This document shows positions 45,918 to 55,561 of a stretch of DNA of 64,000 nt, in pieces. The stretch is from NCBI GenBank assembly GCA_964344305.1, contig CAYFMT010000004.1, positions 1 to 64,000 on the forward strand, written 5' to 3'. A program made the position numbers and the translations under genes. Source of the DNA: JABMOV01 sp964344305 (GTDB lineage: Bacteria > Fidelibacterota > Marinisomatia > Marinisomatales > JABMOV01). Positions within the stretch are counted from its first letter, which is position 1. Each line of letters starts with the position of its first letter. The notes below the pieces were generated by a model. The model saw nothing but the letters and a program-made list of their open reading frames with translations, searched no databases and was not told the origin of the DNA.

Positions 45918-46814
45918 CTAATTGCCATTTTTGCCATTGAATGCATCTACATGCTTTCGAATAGTAGAAATATGCTGAGGAGTGGTACCACAACACCCGC
46001 CAACCATGGACACACCCGTATTCAGCAATGCCTCCATATTTACGCTGAAGAAATCCGGAGTCTCAGGGTAGGTAACTTGTGTACCGTCCACTACGGGTGC
46101 TCCCGCATTCGCCTGTATGAGTACAGGGAGTGTCGAAGTGGAAGTGAATGTGGTTGCAATGTCAACCATTTCAATAATTCCATTTCCACAATTGGACCCA
46201 ATGAGATCAATGCCCAGATCCTGTAGAGTCATAATCGCTTCATAGATAGAAACCCCCATCATGGTCATATTTCCATTTGGAGTATGATTGAACACCATGG
46301 ATGCAGCAATGGGTACGGTTTTATCCAGGGATCGGCATGCGTTTATGGCCATCGTGATTTCCTGAATATCAGTAAATGTTTCGATGGTGAACATATCCAC
46401 ACCACCATCAATCAATCCTTTTGCCTGAATCTCAAATCCTTGCTGAACATCAACAGGGTCAGCATCTCCCAGAGGAAATAGCATTTTTCCAGTAGGTCCA
46501 ATAGAACCGGAGACCAGTACATCATTGTCTATTTCGCTTAAAATCTTCGCTGCCTGTCGATTGAGTTCATACGCGATAATATCAAGGTTATATTCAGACA
46601 GTTTTAGTGGTGAACAGCCGAATGTGTTGGTATGGATTATATCACTCCCTGCATGAATGTATTCCATAGCGATTTCCTGAATAATCTCTGGATGGTCACT
46701 GTTTAATTTTTCAGGGCATGTTTCCGATGAAAAGCCACGTTGAAAAAGCGCCGTACCCATTGCGCCATCGCTAACAAGGATATTTCCGGAATGAAGTAAT
46801 TTTGGCAATGTCAT
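45918..46814 (-). CDS. Homocysteine S-methyltransferase (MetH N-terminal barrel)
   Basis: 298 residues from the ATG at 46814, which overlaps the previous stop (ATGA). It is a stand-alone homocysteine-binding TIM barrel with DGAMGTALFQRG, HTNTFG, GSNCGNG and the zinc ligands GGCCGTTPQHI. In most bacteria this is the first domain of the four-domain MetH; here the folate and cobalamin domains are absent. The adjacent gene encodes a MetH reactivation-like domain. It probably methylates homocysteine with a methyl donor delivered by a separate corrinoid protein (inference). Confidence 0.85.
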   Translation of the reverse strand: MTLPKLLHSGNILVSDGAMGTALFQRGFSSETCPEKLNSDHPEIIQEIAMEYIHAGSDIIHTNTFGCSPLKLSEYNLDIIAYELNRQAAKILSEIDNDVLVSGSIGPTGKMLFPLGDADPVDVQQGFEIQAKGLIDGGVDMFTIETFTDIQEITMAINACRSLDKTVPIAASMVFNHTPNGNMTMMGVSIYEAIMTLQDLGIDLIGSNCGNGIIEMVDIATTFTSTSTLPVLIQANAGAPVVDGTQVTYPETPDFFSVNMEALLNTGVSMVGGCCGTTPQHISTIRKHVDAFNGKNGN

Positions 46815-47512
46815 CTTGAATTCAACCCTCTCATACGGGGGATACAATTGTGATCCCTGCAATATTCACAAAAATCATACCCTGGTTTAAACAGGTGGAT
46901 GTCATCATCACCTGTAACCAGAACACCGGAAACAGATTTGGTTGGCTGCATCATGCCCTCTTCATTTAATGTGAGACCAATGACGTCAGGTTGAAGAGCA
47001 TTAAATAGAGCAAATTGTCCACTGATATTCCAACCGCAATACCCTGGACTGTAAGCGAGAGTTTTTTTACGGTTTTCAGATAATTCTTTTTCCAGTAACG
47101 ATGTAATCTTGTCTGTTGCAAGGGAAGCCAGCGTATTTAATGTGTATGCAGAGATGTAGTCACCGGAGTCAAAGGAGGATGTGATCATATCTGGAAGGTC
47201 TGGTCCCAGCGTTCCACCAAACAGGTTCAACTGCTCTGCATTCGGAAAAATATTGCTCAATGGCAGGTTCTCGGCGTTTTGTCCTTTACCTGAAAACACT
47301 TTTGAAAATGCAACAACATCTATGGGTTTCATTAGCGCAACAGGGGCAGCGTGGGTGATTAGTGCCTCAGTCGCCTGTTGAATTGACTCCTGAAAACTTG
47401 AATCATCGTAAACGTTTTGGGTGGTGTTATACAGGGAAGCATTTATCTCAACTTGCGAAGGGAGTAATGCTTTCGTATCAAATGTAATTGGTGTATTTAG
47501 TCCTGTATCCAA
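46811..47512 (-). CDS. Vitamin B12-dependent methionine synthase activation domain protein
   Basis: 233 residues from TTG at 47512; a longer frame runs to TTG at 47596, but that would leave only 2 bp to the divergent SDR gene, so the shorter start is preferred. LAYSPGYCGWNISGQ and LNEEGMMQPTKSVSGVLV match the SAM-binding MetH reactivation module (the usual RxxPGYxxCP form is changed). The C terminus has a CEYCRDHNC cluster. It would reductively methylate inactive cob(II)alamin for a partner corrinoid protein. It is coupled (ATGA) to the homocysteine methyltransferase gene, so this is a split MetH. Confidence 0.72.
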   Translation of the reverse strand: MDTGLNTPITFDTKALLPSQVEINASLYNTTQNVYDDSSFQESIQQATEALITHAAPVALMKPIDVVAFSKVFSGKGQNAENLPLSNIFPNAEQLNLFGGTLGPDLPDMITSSFDSGDYISAYTLNTLASLATDKITSLLEKELSENRKKTLAYSPGYCGWNISGQFALFNALQPDVIGLTLNEEGMMQPTKSVSGVLVTGDDDIHLFKPGYDFCEYCRDHNCIPRMRGLNSR

Positions 47513-47598
47513 GTGTATTTTATTGGAAATGAAATTGGGTAACTTAATCCATAAGAATCTAACGTTATTGACACCAAAGATGTAACAGCAGGACAAAG

Positions 47599-48456
47599 AT
47601 GTTTCAGGAAAACTTATTTAAAGGTAAAACAATCATTATTACCGGTGGTGGCACCGGTCTTGGCAAATCCATGGCGACACGATTATCAGAATTGGGGGCC
47701 AACATAGTTATTACCAGTCGGAGGTTGGAAGTTCTTGAAGAAACCAGCGAGGATATACAGGGAAAAACAGGTAACAGTGTGCTACCGATAAAATGCGACA
47801 TACGCAGACCGGGTGACATAGATATTCTGATTGAGGAAGCGACGGATTCATTTCCAATCATCAATGGGCTTGTTAATAATGCTGCTGGAAATTTTATCTC
47901 ACCAACTGAAGATCTTACGCCAGGAGGATTTAAGGTAATTGTGGATATTGTACTAAATGGCACGTTTAATATGACACAGGCTGTCGGGAAACATTTTCGC
48001 CAGAACAATGGTGGTACTATTTTGAATATTGTTACCACTTATGCATGGACAGGGAGCGGGTATGTAGTTCCATCAGCCGCAGCTAAAGCCGGTGTGCTCG
48101 CCCTGACGCGATCACTGGCAGTTGAATGGGCAAAATATGGCATCAGGTCCAATGCCATCGCTCCGGGACCATTTCCAACAGAGGGAGCCTGGAGTCGACT
48201 GGTTCCGCCTGGTCTGGGAATTGAAAAAACCATGAAACACAGAATTCCATTGAAGCGGTTTGGTGAGCATCGGGAGCTGGCAAATCTGGTAGCATACATG
48301 ATGAGTGATGAAGCAGGCTATATCAACGGCGAAGTGGTCACTATTGATGGAGGTGAATGGCTAAAAGGTGCAGGCGAATTCAATGACCTGGAAAAAATTC
48401 CTCGTGTGGCATGGAAAGGTCTCAAGGCCATCCGAAAAGGGAAGAAAAAAGACTGA
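47599..48456 (+). CDS. Short-chain dehydrogenase, 2,4-dienoyl-CoA reductase type
   Basis: 285 residues. The Rossmann start is IITGGGTGLGKSMATRL, with NNAAGNF following. The usual YxxxK catalytic pair appears instead as SAAAKAGV, which is the pattern of the DECR/FadH (YkuF-like) branch, where the Tyr comes from elsewhere. AIAPGPFPTEGAWS and YINGEVVTIDGGEWL also match that branch. It probably reduces 2,4-dienoyl-CoA in unsaturated fatty acid oxidation using NADPH. The 3' end overlaps the acyl carrier protein phosphodiesterase gene. Confidence 0.8.
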   Translation: MFQENLFKGKTIIITGGGTGLGKSMATRLSELGANIVITSRRLEVLEETSEDIQGKTGNSVLPIKCDIRRPGDIDILIEEATDSFPIINGLVNNAAGNFISPTEDLTPGGFKVIVDIVLNGTFNMTQAVGKHFRQNNGGTILNIVTTYAWTGSGYVVPSAAAKAGVLALTRSLAVEWAKYGIRSNAIAPGPFPTEGAWSRLVPPGLGIEKTMKHRIPLKRFGEHRELANLVAYMMSDEAGYINGEVVTIDGGEWLKGAGEFNDLEKIPRVAWKGLKAIRKGKKKD

Positions 48457-49028
48457 ATTTCCTGGCCCATCTTCTCCTGACAAAATCGTCTGAAAGCCTC
48501 ATGGTTGGCAGCTTTCTGGGTGACTTTGTAAAAGGACCTATTAACGGAGACTTCCCACCGGGAATCACAGCAGGCATTCAGCACCATCGATTGGTGGATG
48601 CCACAACAGATTCGCATCCCGATCATCAATATTTGCGCACATTATTCAGCCCTTATCGACGACGTTATGCAGGCGTGATTCTGGATATTGCTTATGATCA
48701 TATCCTATCAGAAACCTGGTCACAATTCTCAGACGAAAACATGGATTCATTTATAAACAGGAGTTATGAGATTTTAGAAAACCACGCCCATGCGTTTCCA
48801 GATAGAGCAAAGCGGTTTCTATTCTATATGCTCAGGGAGGATGCTCTTAGACAATATGGATCAATGGATGGTGTGCGAATTACACTAAACAGGATGGCAA
48901 ACAGGGGACGTTACCATCCCCCGTTATATGACTCCCATGAAGAAATCCTGGAACTTAAAACAGAAATCAAGGAGCGTCTGTTTACGCTCCTGCCTGACTT
49001 AAAAAGCCTGAATACACCTACAGGTTAA
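48411..49028 (+). CDS. ACP phosphodiesterase (AcpH-like)
   Basis: 205 residues from the ATG at 48411, an HD-fold protein that removes the phosphopantetheine arm from acyl carrier protein. Conserved features are NFLAHLLL, SFLGDFVKG, HRLVDATTDSHP, YRRRYAGVILDIAYDH and SHEEI. Family members begin MNFLAHL; here that text is preceded by CTG at 48453, whose TG is also the start of the SDR stop (CTGA). The nearest standard start is ATG at 48411, inside the SDR gene, giving a 14-residue basic extension. The true start is therefore uncertain. Confidence 0.85.
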   Translation: MERSQGHPKREEKRLNFLAHLLLTKSSESLMVGSFLGDFVKGPINGDFPPGITAGIQHHRLVDATTDSHPDHQYLRTLFSPYRRRYAGVILDIAYDHILSETWSQFSDENMDSFINRSYEILENHAHAFPDRAKRFLFYMLREDALRQYGSMDGVRITLNRMANRGRYHPPLYDSHEEILELKTEIKERLFTLLPDLKSLNTPTG

Positions 49029-51657
49029 ACAGGTAGTTGAATTTGATAAGGAATATGTCATTGGCTGGAATGTCCATGACGTTCTGCATATCGCGAAATG
49101 CAGAAAAATCCCCATTTGTGATATAATCAGACATCCCTCTAGACCAGACAAAATACAGGATTGAACCCGGAGTATATTCCCACCGAAGGACCAGATTGGA
49201 ATTAAATGCCTTGTAATTGAAGTCATTGTTACCAATATAATAGTTCGTAATACCATTATTATCACTATCAATTTCCCAGACCTCATTATCCTCATCATAG
49301 ACCATCTGATCTTCCGAGAAACTGTCAACTCGATCGTCGAAATCACTGGTTTCACGGTCAATGAGGTTCTTAAAGGAATAATACCGACCTGCGGTAACAA
49401 ATGGGGATCCAAAAAATTGAAGTGTCAAATCAGGCGATATGGTATAGTCGATCCTAAGGGTTGTGGTAACGGTATTCTGGTCCAGTGTGGCCAGGATATA
49501 ATCATAATCGCCAGTTTCCTGATTCTTTGTTGGTTCATAACCGTACCAGGATACCCAAGTATCATGCATCTGTTCAATATTCCCTGCAATAACCATGGAC
49601 AGGTAATCTGTTACCTGCCACTCAAGATCAGAGAATACACCTGTCCAGTATGTACCGGATGTGTTGTATCCTGCCCAGCCATTGAATGCAACATTGATTT
49701 TCTTACGATTATCATTTCCAGCAAACACCCACAGATTGACCCGGGGGTCATTCTTGACTTTAGGTCCTCCCCATAGGACAGTTCGATGATAGGTTTCACC
49801 TTCAACATTTACTCCTGCTCCCAATCGCAGGTAGTTCATGAGCGTGGCATTAACATTGATGTTTCCTCCCAGGGATAGGCGTTCACCACCAAATGTTTCA
49901 CCATGCCAGATATTATGATTTATATTATACCTTCGGATTATTTTACCCGGGTCATTTTCACGTAAACTGGCCCAGATAAAACGCACTTTGCTATCCACAT
50001 CTCTGTGGAAACCCAGATCATTGGCTTCGAACCCTGGTGAATAAGTCCATTCTCCAATTCCCCATCGCAAATCACCTCGATTCCGAAAGATGGCAAACAT
50101 GTGAGAATAACCTGACAGTCGCGTCCGTGTAGGATCATAGCTTAAGTGTTTTGCATCAGGTCTCTGAAAATAGTGTCTGGAGGACAATTGTGTATTCTGA
50201 ATCGCAGTTGTATCGCCTTCAACGCTGGTGCCGGAAAACGTACCGAGAATCATGTATTCATCGTCCATGAAAAGGTGACTGAAATCTATCCCACTTGAAT
50301 AGGCACTTTTATGAAGCCAGTTCAAGTGATCATCTTCGATGTTTCTATGTGTGCTGGTAAAAATACCACCGATAGTTGTTTTCCCGGACCGATAATCCTT
50401 TTGGAGCCGTGTTACAGTATAATTTGTCAGGGGTTCAACAGTGTATTCATCCTCAGACCCATCCGTGTATTGTATAGAAGCCTGTTCCTTTGCAGTGACT
50501 GCTTCAAGCACACCAATGGATACGCCACTGGAAGTTTTACCACTTAATTTTGCTGCAGCAAGAATGTTGGTTGCAGTAGGATTTGTGGCGTAGTAAGAGG
50601 AGTCATCACCGCTAAAATAATCGTGAGGTGATCTCCCGATACGACGTGTATAGAACAATGTATTGGATCCTTCATTTCCATCTCCTAATCCCAGGTTGAA
50701 ATTGAAGATATTTCCACCTTCCATGAAGAAGGGTCTTCTCTCTGAGAAATAGGATTCAAATCCGCTTATATTTAATTCTGCCGGATCAGCCTCAACCTGT
50801 CCGAAATCAGGGTTAATGGATAAATCCAGTGTCAAATTATTTGTGACACCATATTTGATATCCGCACCGGCATTTGATAGCAAGTTATACTTTTCTGGAT
50901 GGACCGGGTTAACATAATCCTCATCATGGTCATAGGACCCTGTTACATAGGGAGAGATTTGCAATCGATCCTGTTTGGGAATATTGTTTAAACCGTTTAA
51001 ATCACCGTAATGACGTACCCATCCAGATTCATCCTTGGACCAGTAGGTCCAGTAATTGTCTTCATTGGTTTCAGCAATATATCTGTTTATCTGCAATCCC
51101 CAGATTTGCTCATTCCTCTCGTCAAATCGTAATTCTCTCAGAGGTATTTTAAACTCGGCTGACCAACTGTCATGATTGATGGATGCCTTTCCTTCCCAGA
51201 TAGCATCCCAGTTATTGTCCTCGTTTTCATCATCAAATCTTCGTAGATCCCGTTTTACGCCAGACGGGTTCAATCCAAATTCAAATGCGGTTCGATTGTC
51301 ATTGTAACTATCGATGGAAACAAAAAGCCAGTCACTGGGGGTGACATCATCTCTTCTACTAAGAATATTTCTTATGGAACCAACATCGCTGGCATATGCC
51401 ATGATACCCACATATAGAAAATCGTCATCATACATGATGGAAAAACCGGTTTTTTCTGTGGCAGGTTCACCTTCATTGGGGTCTCGTTGGATAAAACCGG
51501 GAAACACCATGTATTGAGACCAAACTGACTCTGATAAGACACCATCTATTCGTATCTGGTCTTCATGGAGTCTTGTAGCTGTAGCTTCACGCATTTCCAC
51601 AACGGATGCAGGAAGAAAGTGAAATATAACCAGCGAAATGAGTACTAATTTTTTCAT
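49018..51657 (-). CDS. DUF5916 outer membrane protein with CBM9-like domain, copy 1
   Basis: 879 residues from the ATG at 51657. A signal peptide is followed by a CBM9-like sandwich (about 25-210, IRIDGVLSESVWSQY ... FLYVGIMAYAS), then the DUF5916 signature INPDFGQVEADPAELN and ERRPFFMEGGNIFNF, and a long beta-rich part expected to form an outer membrane barrel, ending in FLIKFNYLFNL with a terminal aromatic-rich strand. Function is unknown; carbohydrate or polymer binding and uptake is plausible. It shares about the same plan as the next gene, and the tails of this gene and AcpH overlap by 11 nt on opposite strands. Confidence 0.82.
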   Translation of the reverse strand: MKKLVLISLVIFHFLPASVVEMREATATRLHEDQIRIDGVLSESVWSQYMVFPGFIQRDPNEGEPATEKTGFSIMYDDDFLYVGIMAYASDVGSIRNILSRRDDVTPSDWLFVSIDSYNDNRTAFEFGLNPSGVKRDLRRFDDENEDNNWDAIWEGKASINHDSWSAEFKIPLRELRFDERNEQIWGLQINRYIAETNEDNYWTYWSKDESGWVRHYGDLNGLNNIPKQDRLQISPYVTGSYDHDEDYVNPVHPEKYNLLSNAGADIKYGVTNNLTLDLSINPDFGQVEADPAELNISGFESYFSERRPFFMEGGNIFNFNLGLGDGNEGSNTLFYTRRIGRSPHDYFSGDDSSYYATNPTATNILAAAKLSGKTSSGVSIGVLEAVTAKEQASIQYTDGSEDEYTVEPLTNYTVTRLQKDYRSGKTTIGGIFTSTHRNIEDDHLNWLHKSAYSSGIDFSHLFMDDEYMILGTFSGTSVEGDTTAIQNTQLSSRHYFQRPDAKHLSYDPTRTRLSGYSHMFAIFRNRGDLRWGIGEWTYSPGFEANDLGFHRDVDSKVRFIWASLRENDPGKIIRRYNINHNIWHGETFGGERLSLGGNINVNATLMNYLRLGAGVNVEGETYHRTVLWGGPKVKNDPRVNLWVFAGNDNRKKINVAFNGWAGYNTSGTYWTGVFSDLEWQVTDYLSMVIAGNIEQMHDTWVSWYGYEPTKNQETGDYDYILATLDQNTVTTTLRIDYTISPDLTLQFFGSPFVTAGRYYSFKNLIDRETSDFDDRVDSFSEDQMVYDEDNEVWEIDSDNNGITNYYIGNNDFNYKAFNSNLVLRWEYTPGSILYFVWSRGMSDYITNGDFSAFRDMQNVMDIPANDIFLIKFNYLFNL

Positions 51658-51770
51658 GCTAAGTCCTGTGCAGTTAAAAAAGACTGCTCTACGACCAGCA
51701 ATCAATTGGATGGTTGTCTATCTATTTTTCGAAAATTCCAATCGGTTCGAACAATGAAAAGAATGTCTAT

Positions 51771-54410
51771 TTACATGTCGAACCAGTAGGAAAATTTCAA
51801 TGCAAACAGGTTTTCTGGTGTCAGGGATGAAAGATCAGACCAGCCATCCTCAAGTCCAAGATTTCCTGATGTGAGGTACTCGTTTGAATTACGTGTCCAA
51901 ACAAAGTACAGTGTGGATCCCGGACGAAATTCCCAACGGAGAACCGTGTTGGCGATGAATGATGAATACCTGTACTGAGTATCCACCTCGTGATTGCCTT
52001 CATTCCCGATATAGTATTCACCTGTATTGTCATCATACAGGATTCGTTCACCTGTGTCATCATAGTGAATAAAGTCGAATGTACGTGGCTTTTCGAATTC
52101 CTTGTAATCTGAATAATAACCATTGGTGATATATGGTTGTATGTAGGTCTGGATGGACAATTTCGGGTTCAGTGTGAGGTCCATCCTCACACTTGCGGAA
52201 AGACGTTTATTATCCAGTTGGGCCACTATATACCTTTTCCCATACATATCGACTTTTGTGGAATCATCTATTTCCATCACGTATTGTGCAGGGTTCACTC
52301 CCCATGAATATTCTGGCTCAACCGTTATGGAAAAACGGGTCCCAATTTTCATGTGTGTCCAGAATTCTATTTCTTCCGAATGCATACCAACCGGGCTGTC
52401 ACCCATGTTATAACCTCCGCCATATGATACATTTTTTCTATAATCGGATCCGAAGTTTATATCAAAGAAATATCCATCAGGAGATATTACAAGGGGTCCG
52501 CCCCGCAAGTGAGTATCGCTTAATGTGTTGGGACCCCATCCACTGAAAAAATGGAGTCGCCAGTAGTTCAAGAATTGCCCACCACCGAAGAAGAAATACA
52601 TATCATTGATTTTTTCACCATCGAAATTATGATTTGAAGAAGATGCAGCGTGGAGATTAGCGTTACGGAAAATTTTTCCAGGATCGCGCCAGTTGTAACC
52701 AAATACGATTGTTTTATTTAATCGATCCGTTCGAAAAGTTAATCCTAGATCATTTGAATTGAAGGATGGCTCAAGATACCCAAGTGAGGCGTTCAGAGTC
52801 ACATTTCCATTTTCCTTATTAAGGAAAAACCGTGCTGCATTACCGGTTAATTTGGTGAGACTTGTATCCACTTCAACGTGTGGGGCATCTGGTTTCTGAA
52901 AATAATGCTGAGGGTAGTATTGGAGGTCTCTCATAAACGATTTGGATCCATGAACCTCTGATCGTCCTATCCAGCCGGAAACGGCCCAGTCTCTCTCTTT
53001 CCCGATAAATGTCCAGGCATCAATACCGTAAGCTGTTGAATAGTCCGCCAGGATATCGGTTAAATAATTGGCGTCAAAATTCCTGTCCACCCTTGTGTAG
53101 ATAAACCCAATACCATGCCGACCATCATCGAATTCCTTCAGGGATCTCGCCACATTGAATAGCGTGGCTGGTTCCACTTCATATTCAAAACGGATGCTGT
53201 CCTCATCCACAGTGGCAAATTCTCGCTGTGTGATGGCGGAAAAAGCACCCACTGATAAATCGTTACCTACTTTACCACTCAATTTAGCAGCGCTTAAAAT
53301 GGACGTATTTGCAGGTGATTTGATCCAACCGCCGGAATCAACCCATCCATGAGGGGGTCTTCCAACACGTCTGCTGTAGAAAAAATCCGGTTCGGAAAAA
53401 TTAAATCCCCAACGACTGCTGGGGCCACCTGATCCAAATGAAAAAATAGAAGAACCTTCCACAAAAAATGGACGTTTCTCCCCATAAATGGTCTCAAAAT
53501 CCGACAGGTTCAAAGTGGCAGGATCCGATTCCACCTGTCCAAAATCCGGATTGACAGTCGCATCAATAGTGAAGCTGCTGCCCAATCCAATTTTAATGTC
53601 TCCTCCAGTGCGACCAAAGGAATCCAGCACGTAATAAAATGGATTTCCAGATTCACTGGTTACCAATCGCGTACCTGCGGTTGCATAAGGAATGAATTCC
53701 AGTCTACGAGGAGGTTGAATATTTTCAATGCCTTTTAGTGTGGCGAATTTGGATACAAATCCAGATTCATCCCGTGCGAAATAGGAATATAGACTGTGTT
53801 CACTTCTTCTCTGGATTTCTCGACCCACTTCAAATCCCCATGTATACACATCCTGCTTTGGAAATCGAATTTGCGAGAATGGAATACGCATTTCCGCTGT
53901 CCATCCATACTGGTCCACTTTCGTTTTGCCATCCCAAATCCCATCCCATGTATCATCGAACCAGCTGTCATTGGAAATGGTACCATCAGCAACCGTGCCG
54001 ACAGGATTAATGACAAAGAAGAATGCTGAGCGGTTATCATTGTAGGCATCGATGGCAATCTGAAATTCATCAGAATTTCCCAAATTATCCCTTCGACCCA
54101 TCCGACCAACTATTGAGTCAGGTTGGGAATCCCAACACCGTGCACCTACGTAGATTGCCTTGTCATCGTACCCTACCCAGAATTCGGTCCTTTCAGATGC
54201 CGGTTTACCATTATCAGGGTCTGATTGAATGAAATTTGTGTACTTCTGTGTTTGGTACAGGGATTCTTCCAATAACCCGTCGATGTGAATAGGTGAAGAT
54301 AAGCGTACAGCATTGATGACCCTGTTTCTGTAGTCGTCAGGATTGATTTCCTGTGGATATAATGCGGGGAAAAGGAGAAGAGATGCGATGAAGTAAGTAT
54401 TGTATTTCAT
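51771..54410 (-). CDS. DUF5916 outer membrane protein with CBM9-like domain, copy 2
   Basis: 879 residues with a signal peptide (about 1-19). It is a paralogue of copy 1: CBM9-like N-terminal domain (IHIDGLLEESLYQTQ ... IYVGARCWDSQP), the shared VNPDFGQVESDPATLN and EKRPFFVEGSSIFSF motifs, and a C-terminal beta-barrel ending FALKFSYWFDM. The ends of both proteins (RPGSTLYFVWTR here, TPGSILYFVWSR in copy 1) are alike. Tandem duplication is likely. It is cotranscribed with the small membrane protein, ROK kinase and Nudix genes upstream, possibly a sugar-use unit. Confidence 0.82.
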   Translation of the reverse strand: MKYNTYFIASLLLFPALYPQEINPDDYRNRVINAVRLSSPIHIDGLLEESLYQTQKYTNFIQSDPDNGKPASERTEFWVGYDDKAIYVGARCWDSQPDSIVGRMGRRDNLGNSDEFQIAIDAYNDNRSAFFFVINPVGTVADGTISNDSWFDDTWDGIWDGKTKVDQYGWTAEMRIPFSQIRFPKQDVYTWGFEVGREIQRRSEHSLYSYFARDESGFVSKFATLKGIENIQPPRRLEFIPYATAGTRLVTSESGNPFYYVLDSFGRTGGDIKIGLGSSFTIDATVNPDFGQVESDPATLNLSDFETIYGEKRPFFVEGSSIFSFGSGGPSSRWGFNFSEPDFFYSRRVGRPPHGWVDSGGWIKSPANTSILSAAKLSGKVGNDLSVGAFSAITQREFATVDEDSIRFEYEVEPATLFNVARSLKEFDDGRHGIGFIYTRVDRNFDANYLTDILADYSTAYGIDAWTFIGKERDWAVSGWIGRSEVHGSKSFMRDLQYYPQHYFQKPDAPHVEVDTSLTKLTGNAARFFLNKENGNVTLNASLGYLEPSFNSNDLGLTFRTDRLNKTIVFGYNWRDPGKIFRNANLHAASSSNHNFDGEKINDMYFFFGGGQFLNYWRLHFFSGWGPNTLSDTHLRGGPLVISPDGYFFDINFGSDYRKNVSYGGGYNMGDSPVGMHSEEIEFWTHMKIGTRFSITVEPEYSWGVNPAQYVMEIDDSTKVDMYGKRYIVAQLDNKRLSASVRMDLTLNPKLSIQTYIQPYITNGYYSDYKEFEKPRTFDFIHYDDTGERILYDDNTGEYYIGNEGNHEVDTQYRYSSFIANTVLRWEFRPGSTLYFVWTRNSNEYLTSGNLGLEDGWSDLSSLTPENLFALKFSYWFDM

Positions 54411-54428
54411 TGTTTAGTCACCATGATG

Positions 54429-54683
54429 TTAATTAAACAGGCCTGTAATTAGGTTTCCAAATAGCAAATAAAGTATAGCTGTATAAAGAATGGCCAGGCC
54501 CAAAAATGGAAAGGGGGTTATGCGAAAAACATGTGCATAGGGATTTTCATCGTGAAGTCGCTTGTACATTTGCCTGACCCATTGAAGCGTGAACCAAGTT
54601 AATGTACACGCGATGATGAAAAAACCTCCAAGGATGGCGTGATCAAGGCCTGTAAGCGAATTTAACCACTGACCGGCTTTCAT
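54429..54683 (-). CDS. Small two-TM membrane protein, function unknown
   Basis: 84 residues from the ATG at 54683, chosen because it overlaps the kinase stop (ATGA) and has GGAG 7 nt upstream; an ATG at 54689 is too close to that SD. Two TM segments (about 12-30 and 55-80) flank a short charged loop (MYKRLHDENPYAHV). No family recognised. It sits between the ROK kinase and a DUF5916 gene. Confidence 0.6.
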   Translation of the reverse strand: MKAGQWLNSLTGLDHAILGGFFIIACTLTWFTLQWVRQMYKRLHDENPYAHVFRITPFPFLGLAILYTAILYLLFGNLITGLFN

Positions 54684-55561
54684 AACCATTCTCCAAGGTA
54701 GGCTGCACCATAGACACCGGCTGAATCCCCCAGTTTATTGTGTAGAATCGGTGTTGAAGGATGATCACTGAAAATAAATCGATGAACAGTATCCTGACCG
54801 TCTGTATACAAAAACGGGATATTGGATACACCACCTCCAAGAACAATGACATCTGGATCAAGTATGTTCACAACATTCGACAGAGCACGTCCAAAAGAGG
54901 TAAGGAAATCCTGTTTCCATGTGTCAAATGCGGGGTGAACTGTGTGAGTCAAAATGTCTTCCAGGTTTATATCCATTCCTGTTCGTGACTTCCATTCTCG
55001 CTCCAGAGCGGGACCGGAAATTGCTGTTTCGACACATCCTGGGTGACCACAATAACAGGTAGGGCCATCAGTTCGTATCTTGTGATGACCCCACTCACCG
55101 GCAATTTTGGAAGCTCCCTGAACCAGGTTTCTCATCCTGACAATACCGCCTCCAACACCTGTGCCCATGATAACACCAAAAACGGTATTGAATCCTTTAC
55201 CTGCTCCCTGGATGGATTCAGCCAAAGTGAAGCAGTTTGCATCATTATCCATATGAACAGTTGTTCCAAGAGATGACTCAAGGTCTGTTTTAACAGGTTT
55301 ACCATTTAAACAGACTGTATTGGAATTTCGTAAAAGTCCTGTTACAGAAGAAATGGAACCGGGCGTACAAACACCCACGGTTACATCATCGTTGGATTTT
55401 TCTTTGATAGACTCGATAAGTGTAACAATTTTTTGAACGATAGATTCGTATCCCTGTTGACTTTCGGTTCTAATGCGTTCTCGATGAATGACATCTCCAT
55501 TGGACTGAATCAGGATACCTTCAATCTTAGTTCCCCCAAGGTCTATGCCTATTCGATTCAT
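54680..55561 (-). CDS. ROK-family sugar kinase
   Basis: 293 residues. The ATP-binding start is GIDLGGTKIEG, the sugar-binding loop MDNDANCFTLAE (catalytic Asp), then GTGVGGGIV and the ROK zinc motif GHHKIRTDGPTCYCGHPGC with its His and three Cys. It phosphorylates a hexose such as glucose, fructose or GlcNAc, or N-acetylmannosamine; the substrate is not fixed by sequence. The ATG overlaps the Nudix stop (ATGA). With the DUF5916 pair downstream it hints at carbohydrate use. Confidence 0.9.
   Translation of the reverse strand: MNRIGIDLGGTKIEGILIQSNGDVIHRERIRTESQQGYESIVQKIVTLIESIKEKSNDDVTVGVCTPGSISSVTGLLRNSNTVCLNGKPVKTDLESSLGTTVHMDNDANCFTLAESIQGAGKGFNTVFGVIMGTGVGGGIVRMRNLVQGASKIAGEWGHHKIRTDGPTCYCGHPGCVETAISGPALEREWKSRTGMDINLEDILTHTVHPAFDTWKQDFLTSFGRALSNVVNILDPDVIVLGGGVSNIPFLYTDGQDTVHRFIFSDHPSTPILHNKLGDSAGVYGAAYLGEWL

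Noticed and set aside
47513..47596. Start of the MetH activation protein at TTG 47596
   Set aside because: It would leave only 2 bp between divergent start codons, and the extra residues do not match the family.
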